9,648 bases of DNA. Origin: Oscillospiraceae bacterium. Lineage in GTDB: Bacteria > Bacillota > Clostridia > Oscillospirales > Ruminococcaceae. The stretch spans positions 1 through 9,648 of the forward strand of contig JAITFV010000141.1 in the NCBI GenBank assembly GCA_031281115.1, written 5' to 3'. The notes below the pieces were generated by a model. That model worked only from the letters and a program-made list of their open reading frames with translations. It was not told where the DNA came from and did not search any database. This document shows positions 5,452 through 9,648 of the stretch, one piece after another; position 1 is the stretch's first letter, and every line of letters starts with the position of its first letter. The position numbers and the translations under genes are program-made.

Positions 5452-6513
5452 ATGCCGCGAAATGAAAGAACCCGCGAAGAACGATTCGACAAGTTCCTGC
5501 ACGGTTTAGACAATAATTATGTAGATTCACACCCTACGGGCAAGCCGCTCCCTGCCCTCAGCGATGCGGAACTCGAAAAGTTAATAAATGAACTTACGCC
5601 TAAAATTAAAAAGAATGCTGTTGTTGCCAAAGTTTGCGCGATTATAGCAACAATCTTTTATATACTTGCTCGTTTTGAGACTTTCGGTCCGGGCTTGTTA
5701 ATCGGTTCTATCGGATTAATAGTTCTTGCGGTTTTTACCGGTGAAAAGGTTGCGCGTTACAAGAAACGCTTGAAATGCGTTGTCAGCAATAACATAGTCC
5801 GAGGTGTTTTAAACGATAAATTTGAGCTTGATATTTACGCGCCCGGAAGCCACATCCGGCAGAGCATAATAGAATTTACAGATTTGTTTCCGAAATGGAA
5901 CAGAATCAGCGGAAGTGATTTAGTTGAGGGGACATACAAAGGCGTGAAGTTTTCTTTTTCGGATTTACTTCTCAGGCATGAAACAGGAAGCGGCAAAAAC
6001 AGAAAAGTCGTGACAAGATTTAAAGGGCAGTGGTTAATTATAGAGCTTTCAAAAGAGATTCCGCGGGGAGTTCAGCTAAGAGCGCGCATCGGTGAAGTGG
6101 GTGTAGGAAGAAAAATAAAGTCTGACATTGAAACCGAGAACATAGAGTTTAATCAAAAGTTTCAAATAAAAACAAGAGACCCGCACACAGCGTTTTATGT
6201 TTTGACACCGCATTTCATGGAATATATACTAAATGCGAAAAGACGTGCAGGCGCGCAGGTTTTCATGAGTTTTGACAGGAATCAGATTCACATCGCATTA
6301 CATAATGGCAGGGATTTATTTGAACCAAGCAATAAAAAACTTTTCGCCGTCAGTAATATCGCAACGCTCCGTATGCAGATGCAGTGGGATGTGAACTATA
6401 TTACAAATATAATTGACGAGTTTTTACTAAATGAAAATTTATTCGGCACAACCGCCCTGCCCAACGAGCTTCCCTCCGCAGAGGGAAATAATCAAACAGG
6501 AGGAGAAATTTGA
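5452..6513 (+). CDS. DUF3137 family membrane protein
   Basis: This 353-residue protein matches my recollection of DUF3137, often found beside LemA. A charged N-terminus (to ~55) is followed by two transmembrane segments (about 56-74 and 79-97) with a short turn. A soluble domain follows, with a core of GTYKGVKFSFSDL...RFKGQWLIIEL. Its biochemical role is unknown. I chose ATG 5452 because GGGGA lies six bases upstream; the ATG at 5437 has no Shine-Dalgarno and would add five residues. The last ~19 residues (after NLFGTT) are encoded by the hairpin at 6470-6487 and the start of the palindromic element at 6500-6584, and the TGA lies within that element. This tail looks like a repeat-derived extension, not part of the conserved domain. 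Confidence 0.78.
   Translation: MPRNERTREERFDKFLHGLDNNYVDSHPTGKPLPALSDAELEKLINELTPKIKKNAVVAKVCAIIATIFYILARFETFGPGLLIGSIGLIVLAVFTGEKVARYKKRLKCVVSNNIVRGVLNDKFELDIYAPGSHIRQSIIEFTDLFPKWNRISGSDLVEGTYKGVKFSFSDLLLRHETGSGKNRKVVTRFKGQWLIIELSKEIPRGVQLRARIGEVGVGRKIKSDIETENIEFNQKFQIKTRDPHTAFYVLTPHFMEYILNAKRRAGAQVFMSFDRNQIHIALHNGRDLFEPSNKKLFAVSNIATLRMQMQWDVNYITNIIDEFLLNENLFGTTALPNELPSAEGNNQTGGEI
6470..6487. repeat. Small palindrome inside the 3' end of the DUF3137 gene
   Basis: ttccctc (6470-6476) pairs with gagggaa (6481-6487) around a cgca loop, the same loop as hairpin C of the spoIIA repeat. It encodes LPSAEGN near the C-terminus of the DUF3137 protein, suggesting that a repeat module was captured into the reading frame. 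Confidence 0.55.
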
Positions 6514-6584
6514 AAGAAATCTAAAGATTTCTTTCAAACCCGTTGGTTTGTGCTTCAAAAACGAACTCGGCACAAATTCTCCTC
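6500..6584. repeat. Branched palindromic element between DUF3137 and lemA
   Basis: An outer stem joins gaggagaa (6500-6507) to ttctcctc (6577-6584). Inside are two hairpins. In the first, tttgaaagaaatc (6509-6521) pairs perfectly with gatttctttcaaa (6526-6538). In the second, tttgtgc (6547-6553) pairs with gcacaaa (6570-6576), with an inner ttc/gaa pairing. An alternative stem, caaacc (6535-6540) with ggtttg (6545-6550), would exclude both. The lemA ribosome-binding site begins two bases after the outer stem. The element contains the DUF3137 stop codon. Confidence 0.7.
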
Positions 6585-6607
6585 AAGAGAAAGGAATGGT
6601 CATAAAC

Positions 6608-7159
6608 ATGGCAGCAGTTGCAATTATTTGCGGGATTCTTGTAGTCATCGGCATTATTATTTTATCATGGTGGATAGGCACGAGCAACAATTTTCACCGC
6701 AAAACAATCAAAATCAAGGAGGCGCTTTCGGGAATCGAAATCGCGCTCACCAACCGCTTCGACAAGCTCACAAAGCTTATGGATGTAGCCAAAGGCTTCG
6801 CCGCGCACGAGAAAGAAACCCTCTCGATGGTGATTTCCATGCGCAAAGGCATGAACATAGGTGAACTTAATCAAGCCGCCGCGCAGTGCGACCAGCTCAT
6901 GGCGCGCATAAACGCAGTTGCGGAGGCGTACCCCGAACTCCGCTCGGCTGAGATGTTCAACGAGCTTCAAAAAGGAATCCGCGAAGCCGAGGCGCACCTG
7001 CAAGCCGCCCGCCGGCTTTATAACAGCAATGTTACGCTTTTTAACACCGCTATTCTTGTTTTCCCGACGAGCATAGTCGCCAACGCGAAACATCTGCAGA
7101 AGTTTGATTTCTTTGAGGCAGAGGAAACGAAGAAAGCTGATGTGAAGATTAGTTTTTAG
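6608..7159 (+). CDS. lemA: LemA family protein
   Basis: This 183-residue LemA protein has one N-terminal membrane segment (about residues 4-22) and a long helical-bundle domain. Family landmarks are seen in order: an ALTNRFDKLTKLMDVAKGFAAHE stretch (matching the usual RRxDLIPNLV...KGYAxHE), AEAYPELRSAEMFNELQ, ARRLYNSNVTLFN, and FPTSIVA near the end. Its function is not established; it is usually seen with membrane proteins such as DUF3137, as here. I favour ATG 6608: AGAAAGGA lies 12 nt upstream, the same arrangement as genes 1485 and 9057. An in-frame ATG at 6596 directly abuts that site and would add four residues. Longer starts would read through the palindromic element and are unlikely. 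A strong terminator follows at 7261-7300. Confidence 0.9.
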   Translation: MAAVAIICGILVVIGIIILSWWIGTSNNFHRKTIKIKEALSGIEIALTNRFDKLTKLMDVAKGFAAHEKETLSMVISMRKGMNIGELNQAAAQCDQLMARINAVAEAYPELRSAEMFNELQKGIREAEAHLQAARRLYNSNVTLFNTAILVFPTSIVANAKHLQKFDFFEAEETKKADVKISF

Positions 7160-7167
7160 GGTTGTTG

Positions 7168-7253
7168 TGTAGGGAACGACGCCCTCGGCGTTCCGAGCAA
7201 AACGCAGTTTTGATTAGCGGTCGATGTAGGGAACAACGACCTCGGCGTTCCGA
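7168..7253. repeat. Pair of 29-bp direct repeats with internal hairpins
   Basis: 7168-7196 and 7225-7253 match at 27 of 29 bases; both begin tgtagggaac and end ctcggcgttccga. Each can fold, with ggaac...gttcc as the stem. Between them, caaaac (7198-7203) pairs with gttttg (7207-7212) around gca. The region lies between the lemA stop and the terminator and has no coding potential. It resembles a dispersed intergenic repeat. Confidence 0.75.
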
Positions 7254-7260
7254 AAAATTA

Positions 7261-7300
7261 TAAACAAAAAGAAACGGCGGAAGCCGTTTCTTTTTGTTTA
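7261..7300. terminator. Strong bidirectional intrinsic terminator
   Basis: An 18-bp perfect stem joins 7261-7278 to 7283-7300 around loop ggaa. It has a GC-rich tip (gaaacggc/gccgtttc) and a run of five T on the descending side in both directions. It separates convergent lemA (+) from the DUF4097 gene (-). The minus-strand stop codon TAA (7298-7300) is part of the stem. Confidence 0.93.
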
Positions 7301-8236
7301 ATTCGTAATACTCGCGCTGCCGCTCGTTAAATCTGCCGTGACCCTCTGCCTGTTGCTCCCGCCTGCAATCACGGAACCCGACCTGTCGAGTCTGCCCGAG
7401 TCGCCATCTAAGTCATATTTCATGCTTCCGCTGGTTCTCGAGAAGTTTATATCCGCGCCGCTTCCCCGGGGAACTGTTATATTTGCATTTCCGCTGGTGA
7501 TTCGCAGATTCAGGTCGCCGTTCCATTCGGCAAAGTCAACGCGCGCGGTACCCGAAGTCATGCGGATGTTGCCGCTTCCCGAAAGCCCGGTAATCTGCTG
7601 ACTCCCCGACGTTAAATATATGTCATAGGTCGCGGACGGGAAGCCGTTAATTGTAATATTTCCGCTCGTTGAGTGACTGCGCAGATGATTCGCGTTATTA
7701 TCGTGGTTATAATCAAGCGTCACGCTTCCGCTCGTGATATTCACATGAAGATTATCGGTTTCAGGCAGCTCACCGTTTAGTCTGCCGCTCGTAAGTTCAA
7801 TGCTGATTTTATTATAAAACTCTTGCGGTAATTCAATACCAAGTGCGGAACGGCTGCTGTTCCAACCCCAAATCCAGTTCCAGCCCCGCCTGAATATTGC
7901 TCCTTTTTCTCTTACAATAAGCGTATCGCCGTTGATTTCCGCGGAAAAGATAATGCTCGTGTTATTACCCTCGTAATTGACCCGCGTTATGCCGTCGGGA
8001 GAAACCGAAATGTTTGCGCGGGCGATGAGAACGCCGATTTCAATATTATCAAAGGTTTCCTCAAATGTTTTTGAAATTTCAAAAGGCTCCCCTGTTATAT
8101 TGCCGCTCCATCCGATATAAAAATTACCGCTTTCGATTATATTCGCGATACCGACCCCTGTTACCCCGACAGAAATTATTAATCCGGCAAGCGATATAAC
8201 AAACAGGCAGGAAAATACAACAGCCCATACTTTCAT
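7298..8236 (-). CDS. DUF4097 family beta-helix protein with N-terminal membrane anchor
   Basis: This 312-residue protein has one N-terminal hydrophobic segment (about 3-28), predicted to anchor it with the rest outside. It then has a DUF4097 (adhesin-like, right-handed beta-helix) domain. The repeated TSG step marks successive coils: TSGRLNG, TSGSVTL, TSGNITI, TSGSQQI, TSGTARV, TSGNANI, TSGSMKY and TSGSASI. Such proteins commonly follow PadR and HAAS/DUF1700 genes in Bacillota; the role is thought to be envelope sensing or output, but the ligand is unknown. The ATG overlaps the upstream TAA stop (TAATG), and AGGAGG lies 10 nt before it inside the HAAS gene, so translation is coupled. The stop codon lies in the terminator stem. 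Confidence 0.88.
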   Translation of the reverse strand: MKVWAVVFSCLFVISLAGLIISVGVTGVGIANIIESGNFYIGWSGNITGEPFEISKTFEETFDNIEIGVLIARANISVSPDGITRVNYEGNNTSIIFSAEINGDTLIVREKGAIFRRGWNWIWGWNSSRSALGIELPQEFYNKISIELTSGRLNGELPETDNLHVNITSGSVTLDYNHDNNANHLRSHSTSGNITINGFPSATYDIYLTSGSQQITGLSGSGNIRMTSGTARVDFAEWNGDLNLRITSGNANITVPRGSGADINFSRTSGSMKYDLDGDSGRLDRSGSVIAGGSNRQRVTADLTSGSASITN

Positions 8237-9057
8237 TATGCGCTCACCTCCTGTTTTTTAAAGACCGGACGCCCGACAATCATGTTTCCGTGCCAGTCAA
8301 TCACGCATTTAATAACTTTCACGAACAGCTTCACGAACGCTGCGCCGAGCAACGCGAACAATCCGCCGAGCGACAGCAGCATAAGCCCTACAAAGAACGT
8401 GACAACTCCCGGAAGCGGCGAGAAGAAATTGGCGAAACTTGCTCCGAACACGCCGCCAATCATGGTTGTAATCCCCAAAACCACAAGCGCGAACGGTACG
8501 GCTAAAAACGCAACCATAATCCCGAAAAGCGCAGGAATTGCCCAAACGAGTATAAAAATATCAACACAGATTACAGCAATCAGCCCGCCCGCATTGAAGC
8601 TGCCGTAATTATTATAATTGTAATTATTTTGATAATCCGGCGGCGGAATATTTTCTCTCGGACGGGCAGCGTTGTTCGACCCTGCGGTCTGCCTGTTTCT
8701 CTTGCCGAAAAGATTTATTTTTATCCCGCTGTTCTCATAGTCAGCGTATGCCTGATTATATTCCTGCTGCGGAGAGGGAGGCGGAATGTCTTCTGTCGAA
8801 AAATGTGTGGGCTGCGGTTCTTCTTGCGGTTGGGATTCCACGGCAACCACAGGATAAATCTCATCTTCCGCGTATTGCTTCGCGATTTCGGAAATACTGC
8901 CGAGCTTCGCGCAGATTTCGGCTTCGGAAAGCCCCTGCGCGGTGCTGTCTGCGAAGTGCAGCTCAAAATCTGCGATGATTTCACTCTTGTCAGTAATTCC
9001 CGCGCGCCCGAGTTCCTTCTCAAGACCCGTCAAAAATTCATTTTTAGTTTTATACAT
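8236..9057 (-). CDS. HAAS-domain (DUF1700) membrane protein
   Basis: This 273-residue protein begins with a HAAS (formerly DUF1700) domain, residues 1-66 (MYKTKNEFLTGLEKEL... AKLGSISEIAKQYAEDE), a helical domain that typically partners PadR regulators. A low-complexity Pro/Gln/Asn/Tyr linker (about 70-155) follows, then three or four hydrophobic segments (about 158-180, 181-205 and 216-243, with a possible re-entrant part). This fits a signalling membrane protein that couples the envelope to PadR. The ATG follows AGAAAGGA by 12 nt; that site lies in the last codons of padR, whose stop is 7 bp before this start. Its stop overlaps the DUF4097 start by one base. The three genes form one operon. 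Confidence 0.88.
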   Translation of the reverse strand: MYKTKNEFLTGLEKELGRAGITDKSEIIADFELHFADSTAQGLSEAEICAKLGSISEIAKQYAEDEIYPVVAVESQPQEEPQPTHFSTEDIPPPSPQQEYNQAYADYENSGIKINLFGKRNRQTAGSNNAARPRENIPPPDYQNNYNYNNYGSFNAGGLIAVICVDIFILVWAIPALFGIMVAFLAVPFALVVLGITTMIGGVFGASFANFFSPLPGVVTFFVGLMLLSLGGLFALLGAAFVKLFVKVIKCVIDWHGNMIVGRPVFKKQEVSA

Positions 9058-9064
9058 ATTTTCA

Positions 9065-9403
9065 TCAAGTCCTTTCTTCCGTAATTAGTTTTTCGATACT
9101 TTCGGAAAATTCGCGCCACTCGCTTTCTTGGCGCTGCTTCTCGGCTTTGCCGCTGTCGGTTATCTGGTAATACTTGCGAGGTGGGCCTTCCTGCGATTCG
9201 ACTATATATGAGGTTATGCTCCCGTTGTCCTTGAGCCTTTTTAATAAAGGATAAATCGTTCCCTCGGTAATATGCATGCTCTCGGAGATTCGGTTTACAA
9301 GCTCGTACCCGTAGCAGTCTCCGCGGCAAACTATGGCAAGAACACAAAGCTCAAGCGTTCCGCGTTTTAATTGTGAGTTAATAATTACCAACCCCCTTGA
9401 CAA
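9065..9403 (-). CDS. PadR family transcriptional regulator
   Basis: This protein of about 112 residues is a minimal PadR winged-helix repressor (PadR-s2 type, without the long C-terminal domain). QLKRGTLELCVLAIV, YGYELVNRIS (31-40), the recognition helix TEGTIYPLLKRLKDNG (46-61) and the wing GPPRKYYQITDSG (73-85) are all typical. It probably represses its own operon with the HAAS and DUF4097 genes. The start is uncertain. The open frame begins at a TTG (9401-9403) without a Shine-Dalgarno. AAGGGGG (9392-9398) instead sits inside the frame and is well placed for ATT codons at 9385 or 9382, which would begin the protein at IINSQLKRG or INSQLKRG, close to the usual family N-terminus. No ATG or GTG is available. 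Confidence 0.92.
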   Translation of the reverse strand: MSRGLVIINSQLKRGTLELCVLAIVCRGDCYGYELVNRISESMHITEGTIYPLLKRLKDNGSITSYIVESQEGPPRKYYQITDSGKAEKQRQESEWREFSESIEKLITEERT

Positions 9404-9435
9404 TTAACAGTGTGCAATTATTTTTATATCAGGAC

Positions 9436-9461
9436 TGTCAACTTATATAGGTTTACTAAAC
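9436..9461 (-). promoter_or_regulatory. Candidate padR promoter/operator region
   Basis: On the minus strand, GTTTAGTAAAC (9451-9461) is a near-perfect inverted repeat. A TATATA box (9444-9449) follows, then TTGACA (9436-9441). PadR proteins bind short AT-rich palindromes overlapping their own promoters, so this is a plausible operator. The TTGACA lacks a good -10 at 16-18 nt, and the TATATA lacks a good -35, so the exact promoter is not settled. Confidence 0.3.
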
Positions 9462-9533
9462 ATTTCCACTAACTTCCGAATGAACTGATTTTCGAGCAAG
9501 TTTTTTGCCGGACAAGACGAATTTTCGTAGTAA

Positions 9534-9648
9534 TATAGTCCTTTAACTTAAAAAGCGTTTCGCTTTTTAAGTTAAAGGGGCTTGCGCTGTTGCGACAGCG
9601 CCCGCTGCGCTCACGCAGCGGAAACCCGTTTAAATTGAAACTGTGGAA
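9534..9648. repeat. Second copy of the composite palindromic repeat, cut by the window edge
   Basis: 9534-9580 is the exact reverse complement of 3979-4025. It includes an 18-bp stem (9540-9557 with 9561-9578). It is followed by gcgctgt/acagcgc (9584-9590 with 9595-9601) and ccgctgcg/cgcagcgg (9602-9609 with 9614-9621), then AAACCC. These match hairpins B and C of the spoIIA copy in order and spacing, with compensating base changes in C. The last bases (gtttaaattgaaac...) may be one arm of a further hairpin beyond the window. The rest of 9404-9533 holds no gene. Confidence 0.85.

Noticed and set aside
6431..6607. N-terminal extension of LemA to an upstream ATG at 6431
   Set aside because: It would read through the DUF3137 3' end and the palindromic element in another frame. 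LemA homology begins at the membrane segment near 6608, and a ribosome-binding site is placed there.

Overview
The window looks like chromosomal DNA from an endospore-forming Bacillota, most likely an uncultured clostridial lineage. Evidence: a spoIIAA-spoIIAB-sigF operon, purine-rich Shine-Dalgarno sites, lipoproteins with short lipoboxes, and a PadR/HAAS/DUF4097 membrane module. There is no sign of phage, plasmid, transposase or defence genes. I do not see a convincing new multi-gene system. What stands out is a set of palindromic intergenic repeats that have reshaped gene ends, most clearly inside the spoIIA operon.

Layout. 49-2765 (+): two lipoproteins, a divergent foldase-like (PrsA/SurA-type) protein with a very acidic, tandemly repeated insert, then a CapA/PgsA-family metallophosphatase-like protein. 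2772-4311 (-): sigF, spoIIAB and spoIIAA, transcribed spoIIAA first, with a four-hairpin repeat of about 130 bp between spoIIAA and spoIIAB. 4501-7159 (+): a consensus sigma-A promoter, an amidohydrolase-2 family metal-dependent hydrolase, a DUF3137 membrane protein and a LemA protein. The last two are separated by an 85-bp branched palindromic element. 7168-7300: two 29-bp direct repeats and a strong bidirectional terminator. 7298-9403 (-): padR, a HAAS/DUF1700 membrane protein and a DUF4097 protein, tightly packed. 9404-9648: the padR upstream region and a second copy of the repeat found in the spoIIA operon, running to the window edge.

How the genes work together. SpoIIAB is the anti-sigma factor and kinase that holds SigF. 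SpoIIAA is the anti-anti-sigma factor that SpoIIAB phosphorylates on a conserved serine. Together they make the forespore-specific SigF switch. Here SpoIIAA ends early at a stop codon lying inside the repeat, SpoIIAB has an unusually distant Shine-Dalgarno, and SigF lacks the usual first ~30 residues, so the operon looks rewired or partly decayed. PadR, the HAAS protein and DUF4097 fit a known kind of membrane-linked one-component regulatory module. DUF3137 and LemA are recurrent neighbours of unknown biochemical role.

Several genes (49, 1485, 6608 and 9057) start 10-12 nt after an exact AGAAAGGA, which pairs with the extreme 3' end of 16S rRNA. This helped fix the start codons.
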